NCBI RefSeq assembly: GCF_000247815.1
Contig: NC_021684.1
Location: 6,149,814 to 6,213,813 of the forward strand
Source of the DNA: Ficedula albicollis
Lineage: Eukaryota > Chordata > Aves > Passeriformes > Muscicapidae
Length of the DNA stretch: 64,000 bases
Direction of reading: 5' to 3'
Each line of letters starts with the position of its first letter. The stretch's first letter is position 1. The translations under genes were made by a program, and so were the position numbers. Of the stretch, positions 35,065 to 47,543 are shown piece after piece. The notes under the pieces are model-generated. The model saw only the letters and a list, made by a program, of their open reading frames with translations. It was not told where the DNA came from and searched no databases.

Positions 35065-38000
35065 AGGAAACTGAAGAATTGGGTTTACATCATTTTTGAG
35101 GGGTCTTAAGGCACACTGTGCACTGAGCCTGCCCTACCCCTCAGGTGCTCTCAGCACTGTGTCCCACCCTGGGCTCGCAGCAGTTGCAGGGAAGGCAATG
35201 CCATCTCTCAGTGAACAATAGCATAGAAACTCTCCAGAATATTTCCTTCTCCCTGTTCTCTTTGCCACAAGGTCAAACAGTGCCCAGTCCCAGGTGAGGC
35301 TCAGGCACTGCAATGAGTATGTCAGAGACACCAGGACACCGAGGGTGACAACCTCTGCCTCAAAGAACCAGCACTGCCAATAAATTGGTTCAGTGGCACT
35401 TTCTCCCCTCAGAGATGAGAACTAAGAGCCAGGGCATGCAGAGAAAATAGCCATGCCACAGATGCTCAATTAATTAACTCAATTAATTTTTACCAGGGCC
35501 TCTTGGGTTATTCATTGTAGCCGTCTGCTGGGGGAGCCGGGCGCCGTTGCCTGCTGCAGCCTTGTCTGGAGCAGTAACGTGGCTCTGGAGATGTGTCCCT
35601 CTCCACTCTCCATATAACTTGCTTCTGCCACCAATCCACATAATTTCCCTTAATATTGAAATGGTAAAACCAACCTCAGGAGCTCAGAGTCCGGGAACGG
35701 GCATTCACAGTTTGGAGTCTGTGGCTGTCTTGTGCAGTTTGGTGACATATGAAGGGAAAGAAAAAAACAAAAATCCATTAATAATTCCAATTCCCTCCTC
35801 AATAATTTCACCCGAACAAACTTCCCACCCAAACCAGTGCTTTTTAAAAGACTGGTTTAGAAGGCAGGAAGTGCTAGCAAATACACTCCTTCCCTGTCAC
35901 AGCTGCAATTCCACTTTCAAACACATCTCGCTTCAGAGACTGGCTTGGGTTTCTGTGGCTCACGCTATTTTTCCTCCTTTATTCAGCGTTCTAAATGGCT
36001 GCAAAAGAAGGACTTAAACCAGAGTGCGGTGATGCCAAGGCATTGATCCCCTCCATCCTTCTGCCCTGTGTTCCAGGGTTCCTGGGGGCTGGGATTGTGT
36101 TTGGGACTGTTCCCCCCATATCCTTGGCACTGGTGGCTCTGCCAGCTTAGGGAACAAACAGTGACTTCCTTTTGGTGCCCATAAAATCAGGCACAGCTCC
36201 ATCACTGACACCAGCACAGAGCTAAGCGGGTCCCAGGCAGTTTTCTCAGCTGTGGCTCCAGCCCAGGGCTTGTTTCAGAATTTCAGAATCCTTTGCAGCC
36301 ACACTCTTGCTCGTGGCTGGGCAGAGCCCTTCCCAGCAAAACCACGAGCAGCCTCTGCAGGGGATGAATGACCCAACAAATTACAGGATTACAGGGAGGG
36401 ACAAAAACGGGATTTCGCTTTAACTCAGGAACTTTTTTTTAAACATTTTTTTATTTTTACTTGTGGACCTGTGAAATGGCCAAAACTTTTCAGGTGTGTT
36501 CCATAACCCAGCAAGAGCCTCCTCCCGTGCTGGTCGATCCTTCAGCACCCAGCACCTCTCAGCTGCCTGCAGAGGGGCTGGGAAGAGAGGGCCAATGCAG
36601 GGGATGTGTCCTGATCCAGGATTTCATGGATTCCCCTGCCCTGGCTGCCTCGGGAGCCTCATTATGTGGAGGCACAGGCAGGGGACTGGCTTGGTGACAG
36701 CAAGTCTGCTCAGCCACAGCTCAAATGGCTTAATAGAAACTGGATCCAACTGGTCCAGCCTTGTGGGTTTTGATTTAAACTGCAGTTATAAGGTGTGATT
36801 AGAGGTGGGGGACGCTGTGCCAAGAGCTAAGATGTGAAGCAAAAAGCACATATTAAAAAAAAAAAAAAGTCCTTCATCCTTCCCCTAAACCTATATGTGT
36901 TTTTCCATCATTAACCCTTTGTCTGCCACTGCCAAGGAAGTCCTGGGCTATCTGAGGACACCTTTGGCTCTGCTGCTTGAATCTGTAGAGGTCTGTTAGC
37001 ACTGCAGAGGAATTTGACCACTGAAGTTCTGACATTTATGGGTTTGCTATTAATAATAACCACAGCAGAGCTTCATGGAGACCAACTGAGTCTTTCCTGC
37101 CACCGTGCCTGAGAGCCAAGGCAGTTTGTGCCCTCCCTGCATCCCTCACACTGCCCAGACAGGGCTGAGTTTGGCTGCTTCTTTTTGGGTCACTCCTATA
37201 CAGTGGAGAAGGGGCAGTGCTTTCCTGGGCAATCTTTTAACTGCCTGGAAACAGTTAAATCAAGTATTTTTTTCCTTGTCTCCAACTAGTTGCTCAAAAC
37301 CTCAATAGTTTATTTGGCAACTGGAGACCTTTGGAGATGTTAACACAGTTCAAACCTTCAGCCCATATGGATAAAATCATAATTCAATAAAATTGCTGGT
37401 TCTTTATCTTTGTGTGGCATCATCACACAGTTAATTTCAAGCTTTCCAGTAAGCTGTAATATATCTTTTTACCTAAGAGCTCTTTTGCATGACACTGAAA
37501 TAGGTCCCAGTCTATATACATCTGCTGCCAATACAAATGTATGGTTCAGCAACAGTAAAGAGGATATAAAAGACTCCCACGTTACAAATGTAGGAGGCAG
37601 AGGATATTTTAGCATGGCAGTGGTTACACTTTTGGCAGCTTTGCTATAAGAAACTTTGTTTTCAGAGCCTTAAAATATTCCCTGTGCAGTGCAGACTGAC
37701 GTATTTGCTTTCAGCAGAGCTGTCTCGGGGGCCAGGGCTGCTGAACGAAGCTCAAGGACGTGGGGGAATGCAAAGAAGATGGAATTAATATCAACCTATG
37801 TTTAAACAGGGTATTTCCTCACAAAATGCAAATATTTACAAATGCCATCAGACCCTGATAGGATTGTTCCCATGAATACAGATGGGCACTCAGAAAGTAC
37901 CTGCAGGCAGCGTGCCCAGCCCTGGGGCTGCTGCAGGAGCTGGGGGCAAGGCAAAGAAGCTCAGTGGGCAGGCCAGGAGCCAAAAATATGAGGGCAAGGA

Positions 38001-41000
38001 GATGTAAGACAACAACCTTATGTAGGAAAAGCCTCTGGAAACTTCCACTGTCTTCCACCTGCTGGAGATCTCAAGTTCTCTGCTAAGGTGCCACTGCTGG
38101 GTGCTGGTCTGGAGCTGAGATGTCGCTGCCTCAGAACAGAGGGAGCCCATCCACAGCTGGCAGGTGGATGTTGGCTTCCACTTGTTATCCTGGAATCTCA
38201 TGATCCACTCAGGCACCTGTGGAGAAAATCAGCCCTACCTTGGTGCACTCTGGAATGGTTGGAGTAGCTGTGAGACCTTGATCCAGGCAGGTTTTTGAGC
38301 AGAAAAGGGGAATGTGTCTCACATGGCTGATGGGGAAAGGAGGCAGCAGGGACAGCAGCAGAGCCACAGTCCTGCCTGCTCTCTGCCCCCTCAAGGCAAG
38401 GCAGAGCTGTCCTACAGACCCCCAGGGCCACACACTGTCATGTCCTTGGCTCTGGGAACTCAGACCAAGAGGGGAGAACACCAGGAAGATGGCTTTGAAA
38501 CTTCAGGACAGATTTCCAGATCCTTAGAGACCACTGAACCAGGCAGAGCAGAGGAGCAGGAGGAAGGTGGGAGGTGGGAGGTGGCTTTCTACTGTGTCCT
38601 GACTCCCAAATGACATTTCCCAGGAGTGAAATCTTTGTGTCTCTTCTGATCAGTTTAAACCATCAATTTATTGCAGAAGTGATATCTGAGAACTCATATG
38701 GGCCCAGACTGAATAGCAAAGCAAGTGTGAAGCCATGCTCTGATCAAGAAGGTACTGGAAAATGGCAAATGACTTGGCCCAGGGTCTGAGCTGAGCATCA
38801 AACCCAAGAGAGCTCTGGTAGGAGGGTCCAGCAGGACTGCTCTGTGTCAGGTGAGATTTTTGAGGTCCAAGCTTAAAAGTGGAGTGAATAACCGAACAAT
38901 GTCATTTTGAAATGTTCTCTGCACACATAGAACACGAGAAATCCAACCCTGTTTGTTAGAGTTTGTAAGCCAGCAAGAAAAAGCACTGCTTGTCATCAAG
39001 CCTCCCTAGAAAAGCTCATTGCTGCTTGTGCTGAACCTGGATGGGGTCTTGGTACAGAGGATTTGGAGACCATGTGATGGCATTATAGTTTCATGCTAAT
39101 CTGTCCTCATGGTGTGCTATTAAAAATGAATAAAAACCATGGCTTCCTAATCCACAGGTTACTAACTGTGGGAAAAATGCATTTGTCACTGCCTTAGCAA
39201 GGGCTTAAAGGTGTCACGCTTTTGTGTTTATTTATTACAAAGTGAATGTATAAACACATTGTTACTAACCCGAGTATCTGCAGCGCCAAACCCACGCAGC
39301 TGCTCCTGCAGGGCCAAACTCTCACATCTTCACAGAAATCTTGTGCCAAGCCCTGCTGCAGCTGTGGGACTGCACGAGGGATGACCCCAGCCCTTTGTGC
39401 GTGGACAGCTCGGGGGACTTGGCAGTGCCTCACCACTAAATGTTCAAGTTTGTTGGGATTCCTGGGAAGTAAAAGAGAAAGAAATAAGTTGTTTTGATAG
39501 TAGATCAAGTATCAAAGGAATGAAAATCACCAGGTACTTTTGCAACCTGCAGGCTGAGCCCTCTGCCATGGATTCAGGTGTTCCTGCCTGGGGTGAACCT
39601 CCCCCCGGTTCAAAAGGGCAGCACGGCAGCACCGGGGCTCTGATCTGCACAGACACACGAGGCCAGGACAAGGTCTGCACTGCAGACTTCAGAGGAGCAT
39701 TTTCATTTCATTTTGCCTCTCCAACCAGCCAGGTGAGGCAGTTCCTAAGGGTGAATCCTGCCCAGACCAAGGAACAGTTTCCTCCTCCTGTCTTTGCTGT
39801 ACAGGATGAGGAAATAAATGACCCCCTCGATGAGCAATGAGCCAGACAGTGAGTTTCTTCTGCCAGACTGCAAGTCCTCTGCAGGGACACTCCTGTGCTC
39901 TGCACACACAGAGCAATGGGGTCCCACACCCTTGGAGGGACCATGCACTGGCCAGCATTTTGTCAACAGCAAATAATGATGAATTAATCCTAGGGAAAAA
40001 CCTAACCCTGAGTCAGCTCCACTGAACAAACTTTCCTTTGAGTACTGAGAAGCTGATGCCTGGGTTCAGCCTCTGCTGCTCCTTCTGTCCCAGCATACAG
40101 TGAGGCACCAGCCACCCACTCCCAATTAACTTGATAGGTAACTCAGCAGCACAAATCACCTCGAGTTACCTTGGCCACGGAACACAGCAGATCCTTCCAC
40201 AATGAAACAGCATGGCAGGAATTATCCCAATCCATAAATTGCTCTGAGCAGACAATAAACCAGCTTGTGCTGGTGGAAGTAGCCACTCAGAGGTAATAAC
40301 TCAGTGAGTAACAATAATGGCAGCAGATACTTGATAAAAAGCAGGGAACAAAAGAGAAAGCTTTCTCTATTATACAGAGAGCGGATGTTTTCTGTTTGCT
40401 TCCTTCATTTCAGAAATGCACTTGGCTGTTTGGAGAGGGATGGAGCACAGCTCACCCTCATTCACAGTAAGAGGGGGCTGGGGGAGGAAGGGGTCGTTCT
40501 TCACTGCTGAGATCATGAATAGGAAAATTGGCTTTCTTCTTTTAATCTTTCTTGGGTTTCTACCCGGCTGGTATCCAGGCATTTTCTTTTCTTCAGGAGC
40601 AATGTTTGCATATCAGTGGTGGAAAAACGCAAACCTGTTGTGGGGTAGTTAAAAAAGGGCACTGAAGTACAGAGGTGCTTGTTCCCCCATCCACACCCTG
40701 GGAGTGCTCAAGACTGGGCAACGGGAGGGTTGAGCCATGCTTATCTGAGGAAAATTCCTAAAACCAAGAGCTGCCTGAGCCTGGTGCAGGTGCCTCCTGT
40801 TGCTGCTCCTGCACGTGGCTGTGAGCTCTTGTTGCCCAGGCTGATCACACTGGGGTCTGGCTGCTTGCCCTGTTTCTGCTGGCCCACAGCTCTGCTGCCC
40901 TGGGCAAGCCTGGAGCCCATGCAGGGGCTATTGCCCACCTGCCCCTGATGAATTGAATGGTCTCTGGGAGCAGGATGTGGGGCAGAGAAAAAAAAAAGTC

Positions 41001-41888
41001 ACCCCACGCTCTCAAATGCCCCAAAGGCAGCAGCATGGCAGGAGCAGGTGGGCAGTGACTCAGCCCCGGGGATGTTTTGCTTGTGGCTCTGGCCCTGCAC
41101 CAAGTGCTTGGCACCAGCTCTCCGGGGATGCCCATTCCATGCTAGCTCCCCCCTGCTTCCCCAGCCGTGCCACCTGCCCCCAAGCCACCCCCTGCCCCAG
41201 GAGGGCTGCCACGGGTGTCAGTGCCACTGTGGCTCCACAGAGAGGACATGGAAACCACAGCAAAGAGAAATCACCAGGATGTGAAAGATGGAGCAGCAAA
41301 ACCCAGGGGGTATTGCGTGGGGGTTAGAGATGCAAGTGCCAGCTGGGCAGACACAGCCCTGCTGCAGCCACCCGAGCTGTGCCCTGCAGCACCAGCAATT
41401 CTGCAGCAGCCATCTGCAGCACAGAGCACGGGGAAGGCTCTGAGGTTGCAGGGGCTAGGCACTGCTCATTAAAGGGAAATGTGAATGAAGCAGATGAATG
41501 GAAGAAGAAATGAATGAAGGAGGGAAGAGGAAGTGAATGAATATTGCATTGACTTGGTGCCTTTCATCCCAGGATGGCAGAGCTGTGCAGCACAGCTGAT
41601 GGGCAGGCACCGTGTCAGGGCTCCCTGAAAAAACCCCCGGTCAAAACAAATCAGATTATTTCCTGTTGACAGAGCCCTTCAGGGGAAGGCAAACAGGGAG
41701 ATGTGGCATATGGATTTGTATCACTCAAAGCACGAGGTCTTCCCCAAACAAAATCCCTCCAACTCCCCTTTAATCAATGTGACAGATCATTACTTTTTGA
41801 GTTGCTCTTGTTCTTGCTGTTCCAGACACCGGGTGATTTCCATGGCAACAGCATCCCAGCCACCCCAGGCCTTGTCCTAACCTCTGTC

Positions 41889-42120
41889 ATCTGCTCTCAG
41901 TGACAGTGCAAAAACCTGCAGAGAGGAGCAGCAGGGCCACAAAGGTGCCTTTTGCACTGGGGGGGTAAAGACCCCTCTTGATCTGCTCTCAGTGACAGTG
42001 CAAAAACCTGCAGAGAGGAGCAGCAGGGCCACAAAGGTGCCTTTTGCACTGGGGGGGTAAAACCCCTCTTTCAGGGCCACAAAGGTGCCTTTTGCACTGG
42101 GGGGGTAAAGACCCCTCTTG
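41889..42120. repeat. Tandem duplication, period 92 bp, two full copies and one partial
   Basis: A unit starting ATCTGCTCTCAGTGACAG recurs at 41981. A shorter third piece from 42072 (CAGGGCCACAAAGGTGCC) repeats only the right half. The full copies are essentially identical. Confidence 0.92.
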
Positions 42121-45100
42121 ACACCCTCTGCAGCCCAATCCTGTGAGCCCCAGGGAACCTCCTGCAGCCAGGCACCACACAGGACTTGCAGGCAGCTGTG
42201 GCAGAGCATGTGGAAATGAAAAAAATAGTTCTGTATGTTTCATTGTACTCTTTTGGGACACAATCAGCTGGACCCACCGGCAAGCCTGACTGAAACTGGG
42301 ATCCAGGATGGCTGGAATGGGAATGATGGGAAGGAGCTGCAAGATGCTGTTGCTGCCTTGGTAGTGCAGAGCAGGGTAGGGAACAAACCTGGGTGTTTTG
42401 GGGAAGAAAGAGAATCCAGCTTTACTTCTGGTTTGGAGGAGAAAGTGTGCTGTCTTCTCCTCCACCTTCTGAAGGAAAACCATTCTGGGATGTGATCCTG
42501 CAGCACGAGCAGCACACCCTGCCCAGAGGAGCACACAGCCCCACTCAAACGTGGTGCCATTGATCCCCCCTCAAGGCCAGTGTGACCCCACTTGGCTGCA
42601 TGGAACTGGGGTGTTGTCAGCCCCCAACATCATGTAGGTGCTCCTTCAGCAATTCACAGCTCTGACATTTCCAAGTGTGGCCACGTGAGCTGTTTTATAG
42701 GTGTTTAGTGGAGTACCTGAGGCTAGATACAAAGCTCAGGGATAATCTGGGGGCTTTGAGTAGTTTTTGGAGTGGACCTGAAGAGCACAAAGGCTGCTGC
42801 GTGTGGGGGTCTGGGTACACAGCCCTGCTGTGCTGAGTGAAGTGGTGCTGAGAGCTCTGCTCACGCAGGAACACCTCCGCTGCCAGAGGAGCTGCAGCAC
42901 TTTGGTTTTGCCTCTCTCACTTGCTCTGCTCCCTCCAGCAAGCAGCTTCCCCTCTGAAAGGCCAGGGAGGATTGAGAGAGGCTGAGTGCTGCTGCAGGGA
43001 CTGGGAACGGGCTGTGGTGGAGCAGCAGGGGCAGTCAGTCACCACAGCTCACCTGAACTGCAGATCAGGTGCCTTTGTCCGTCCCTTCGTCACTCACATC
43101 ACCTTGGGATTCAGGGTTTGCCCCAACACAACAGGGTGTTTTCCTGCCAGAGGTTTGCTGCCCTGCCTCTGCATCAGCCTGCACCTCATGTAAGCTGTGT
43201 GGAATTTCATGGTAACCCTGCAGAGTTATTGCTCTGTAACAAACACAATTGCTTCACTAGACTCAGCACTTAGTTCATCCAAATATTGACCAAGCACCAA
43301 AAACAGAGCTGTGGGCCTGCTTCTCCATCTCCCCACAAGGAGTCTGGCCACTGGGCTTGGCAGTAGCAGGACTGGACCCAGATGAGAGGATCCATTTGCA
43401 GGCTGGGCCAGCAGCTTCCTTGAGCAAGGCTGACTGCTCAAAAACTCACTGATGAAGTTTTTACTCCACCCTGTGTTTACCTTCCCTCCACAGATGGACA
43501 AAAGAGATGTTCTGCCCTGCTATAGCAGTTAAGTTGCTTTACCTGACTGTTAATGGCCTGGGCTCAGAGGTCAAAGCTCTTATTGAATTCTGGACAGGTT
43601 CCTTGGCCTTGCACGGTGGAACACCTGTTTGGCTTTGGAGCATCCATGTTCATAGCACAGTAATTTCTCCAGGTACTTCAACACAAACTGCTCCATGGAG
43701 GATCCCAGCCAGAGCTGGGACACCTTTGGTGATTGTGGGTCTGAGAAGGGAAACAGCTTTAGGAAGGGAAGGGAGCACATTTCTGTAATGCCATCACCTA
43801 CACTTCAGGAGCTGTTCACTGATACATGGCTTAGCACTGAACCTAAATATATTCAGATAACTTAATAAAAACCAAGGGTCTAAAACACATTTGATGGCAA
43901 AACCTGTACTAAACAAGCTATCAATATCCTCTTTATAATTAAAATAGGGAAAAGACCTGTAACCCCTCAGCTTTGCAGTGTATGGTGGTATGGCCCTTAC
44001 TGGGATATAACACAACCCAGGCCAGGGGATAACTGCTTTGCCAGGAAGGGTCACCCTGGTGGCATTCAGCTGGGAGAGCTTTCCAGAGCAGGGCCAGCTG
44101 CAGGAAACACTGGCTGATGTTCTGGGGCTGCGTGGGCAGAGCTGAGCTGCTCCTTTTTAGCTTAACTCCCCAGAGCACTCAGGCAGAGCCAGCCCAGGCT
44201 GTGTGGAGCTGGAGCACTGCTCCCTCCACCCACACAGACACCGTTTGGGAGAGAGGAAGAGGGGGAAAAAAATTAGAAGACAAATTGAGAGTTACCTCCC
44301 TGTTTTCTTTGCCTACCACCCCCATCACTCCCCTTCAGCCCAATCATTCTCTTCCTCTTCAATCAAGGCCAATTTGCAAGAGGAGCAGCTCCCAGTAGCT
44401 GAGTGCAAAAGCCTTTAATTACTGTCATCTGTGCCAGGCTCTCCTCCAGGGCCTTGTCATACTTTTTGGAAGACACTGCTCCAGGACTTGACGCCCCCAA
44501 GATGTGCCATTTGTCAGGCTTTATTTAAAAGGAGCACTCCCTGCCTGCTGGGAGGCTGGGGAGAAAGTGTCTGACAATCCATGTGTGCTGCTGCTGCTGC
44601 ATGGACATGGCAATCACACCTGGGCAGGGGCTGGTTCTGGTTCTGGTTCTGGCTGCCCCATGGGGTGTCAGGCCTGCAGCAGCCCCTGCCTGTGGCAGTC
44701 ACCACATTCCAGCCCTGAGAGCTGCACTGCTCTGTCCCTTTGCTGACTCCCCTCCTGTTCCTTGGCCAGGGATGTAGACAAGTAAATGGGGTCAGATAGG
44801 GATAAGGAAAATTTGGAAAGGCCTGGCAATTGTTAAATGCAGTGGCCCCAAAGCATCCTCTCCCAGGAGTCCCCAAGCCTGCATCTCTAGGAGCACACTC
44901 CCGATGGAATGCATGTTCCCTCCTGCACAGCCTGGGTTTTGGTATCAGCCAGGGGTTTGTGTTTTATGCTGCACAGGAGAACAGGAAGGCAGAGCCTCCA
45001 TAAACCCATCTGGCAGACCCAGCAAGCAGGAGGGGACCCCCTGCCCCTGCCTGCCCCACCAAGCTGCAGGACTCGGGGCTGGGTGGCCTTTGGGCTGAGA

Positions 45101-46882
45101 CAGGATGAGTGAAACACCTCCTGAGCTGAGCCCTGGGGCTCTGCCCACACAGTGACCTCGCAGCTTGGGCTCAGAATACACTGAGACACACAGGAAAGGC
45201 TGCCAGAAGATTTCCAGATGTCCAGGACCAGCATTCATGGGACATACATCCACCAAAGCTATCCTTCCAATATTCCATCTTTGGAGCATCACCTGTGGCA
45301 GAGAAAAGCTGCAGAGGAGGATTTCTGGAGAGCCTCTGCCAGTGGGTGGCACTGCAAAACCAGCAGTAAGGAGGGAGCAGCAGTGAAAGGGCCCGGGGGG
45401 TGGGACAGCAGCACAGACACTGCACTCACAGAGTGCTGCATATCCCGTGGGTGGTGTGGGCATGGAGGGGATGCTGCAGCCTGGCTGCTGGGAGCAGGGA
45501 AGGTGCTGGGGGAGAGGAACAGGCTCAGGGGCAGGCAAATAGGCATCACCAAGGGGCTGGAGGTACTGAGGTGGTGTGGGGCCATGCCAGCCAGCAGGAG
45601 TGTGAATCCATCCACATGGGACACAGCCAATTCATGTCCACGTAGACATGGAATCAAAGGCAGGAGCAGCTCCTCAGCTTCCCCTGCTGTCCTACAGTAA
45701 TGTTCTGTCCACAGCTAAAAGTCACCCAACAGGTCACCCTAAAATGTAAGGTGTCACCCAAAAGTGTAAGGTCTCACCCCTGGGAAGTGGACAGGCTCCT
45801 GCCCTCAGCCTGTAGCCCCAGTGGAGAACAGGGTGTGGTAGGTGTGAGAGCTTTTGGACCATCTTGCCTGCAGGCACAGGACCCATGGAAGCACCACAGC
45901 CACCAAAGACCCAGACCTGTGCATGACCCAGAGGAGTGGGAGCCCGAGGGAAGGTGTGCTGCATCACCTGCATCCAAGTGGGAACTAAGGATCCTGAGGC
46001 AGTTGGGTAAACCTTGAGAGTGCTAAGACAGGCTGTGCGCTGGAGACTGGCCTGGTCTGAGGGTCCATGTTCAAGATCTGGAGTTCTGCTCCAGTTCCAA
46101 AGTGGTCGTGCTCCTCACACCCCTCCTGACACAGATTTTACCTCCAACTGCACCTCATCTACACCTGCTCTCCTATTTCTGGTGTTCAAGTGTTGCCTTG
46201 ACCAGTTAATTGCCAGAAGATCTCCAGTTAGATTTCGTGTTCCCATCCAGCTAAAAATGCTCTGACCAGTCCAAGGCAGTAAATGCTCTTTCACTAATGG
46301 ACAACAAAAAAAGGAGCATTTTTTCCCTCTCCCCCATGATGTCCCAGTGGTAGCTGTGAGCCACAAAGCTTTAGAGGAGTGGGATATGGAGCCCCAGTCT
46401 GACTCCAGCGCCATGGAGCCTCATGCTGGGAGTGGGACATCTTTGAAGAGGAGGTCAGTGTGATGGGCAGGGAGCCATGACAGGAAAACCTGGGTTGTGC
46501 AGGGGGATTTGGCTCTGGAGGGCTGCACTGTCTGCCTGGCAGGGGCAGCCATCTCTGCTAATGCCCATTTTCTGCGGCAGGAGAAAGGCTTCATCCAGCA
46601 GATTAGCAGGAGACACGAGTGCCACCCCAAGAGGAGGATGCTCCCATTATCAGGGTGTTTAAAATGTGGCACCAGGGCTTCCTCCAGCCTCTTCCCCCTG
46701 CAGGGAACAGGGAACACTCTGCTGCCTGGCATGGTGAGGGAGGCTGCAGAATCCCATCTCCTGCCTGCCCACATCCACGCTCACAGAAATTCCTGGGTAC
46801 AGCCCACTGCAGGCTGGGTAAGAGCTCCAATCTGGCCCTTCTGCTGCAAACAGATCTGATTTGCTCCTGGTGCTGAGCTCTC

Positions 46883-46946
46883 TGTAATTACAGTACATCC
46901 CACTTAATTGGGATGTGCTTAATTGGGAAATCCACTTACCGGGATG
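46883..46946. repeat. Inverted-repeat element with CTTAATTGGGA sub-repeats
   Basis: TGTAATTACA (46883-46892) is a perfect palindrome. It is followed by ACATCCC, eight bases, then GGGATGT, a perfect 7-bp inverted repeat. CTTAATTGGGA occurs twice and a CTTACCGGGAT variant once, all within 45 bp. This could be a scrap of an old DNA transposon end or a conserved non-coding element. Confidence 0.4.
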
Positions 46947-47124
46947 TCACCTAGGGAACTGATTTAAGCTTGATAACACTTAAGAGCAGTGCCTGCTGCT
47001 TTATAGGGAAGGTAATTCTCCTACAGGGAGATGCCTTCAGGTGGCTGAATCATACTCCTCCTTCCAGCAGCCTCCAATGCTCCTGGCTGCTTGCTGCAAC
47101 AGATTTCAGCTTTCCCCTTAAGTA

Positions 47125-47543
47125 GGTTACTGTGGATGATACAACGGTGCCTGAAAAAGGCCCTTGGGATTTTGTGCCCTGAGACAATGGAACCTTTCAT
47201 GAGAGATGCCCTCCCTCCCTGCCAAAACCCCTGTTATCATTTAGAATTTCTATTGGTTTTTAACTTTATTAGATGATTGGTCTTTTTCTTACCTAGAATC
47301 TTAAAGTAACTGGATAGTTTCTCAACCCATAATTTTACTGGTTAGAATTTCAATCCCTATGAAGCCTGTAAAGACCCCTTGCTGTGCTGTGTAACCGGAT
47401 TTGCTAGTGGAAACCCTTCAGAGAAATAAACGGCCTTCGGAGCCTCCTGCTGCAGTCCCGGGGTGTCTGTCCCTCCCTCGCTCGCTCCTGGCTGGCACTC
47501 TGCCCGTCTAGAACCACCCTAGCCCCGGCCAGGCACAGGTTAC
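47125..47543 (+). mobile_element. Solo LTR with perfect 6-bp target-site duplication, ERVK-like
   Basis: GGTTAC at 47125-47130 and again at 47538-47543 flanks a 407-bp element that starts TGTGGATG (47131) and ends GGCACA (47537). AATAAA at 47425-47430 is followed by a GC-rich U5-like tail, which fixes the + orientation. The 6-bp duplication fits ERVK-class (beta/alpha-like) integration. The internal genes are gone, as expected after recombination between two LTRs. The intact duplication suggests a fairly young insertion. Confidence 0.9.

Larger units (their letters stand above)
34371..47124. other. Intergenic, no gene recognised
   Basis: About 12.8 kb without a supportable exon. It contains tandem duplications at 34880-35064 and 41889-42120, short repeats near 44629-44651 (GGTTCT) and 45720-45779 (GTCACCC units), and a small inverted-repeat element at 46883-46946. 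Confidence 0.6.

Noticed and set aside
40416..40652. Small open frame with a hydrophobic segment that could look like a membrane peptide
   Set aside because: No similarity to a known protein, no splice or conservation evidence, and frames of this length are expected by chance in 64 kb.
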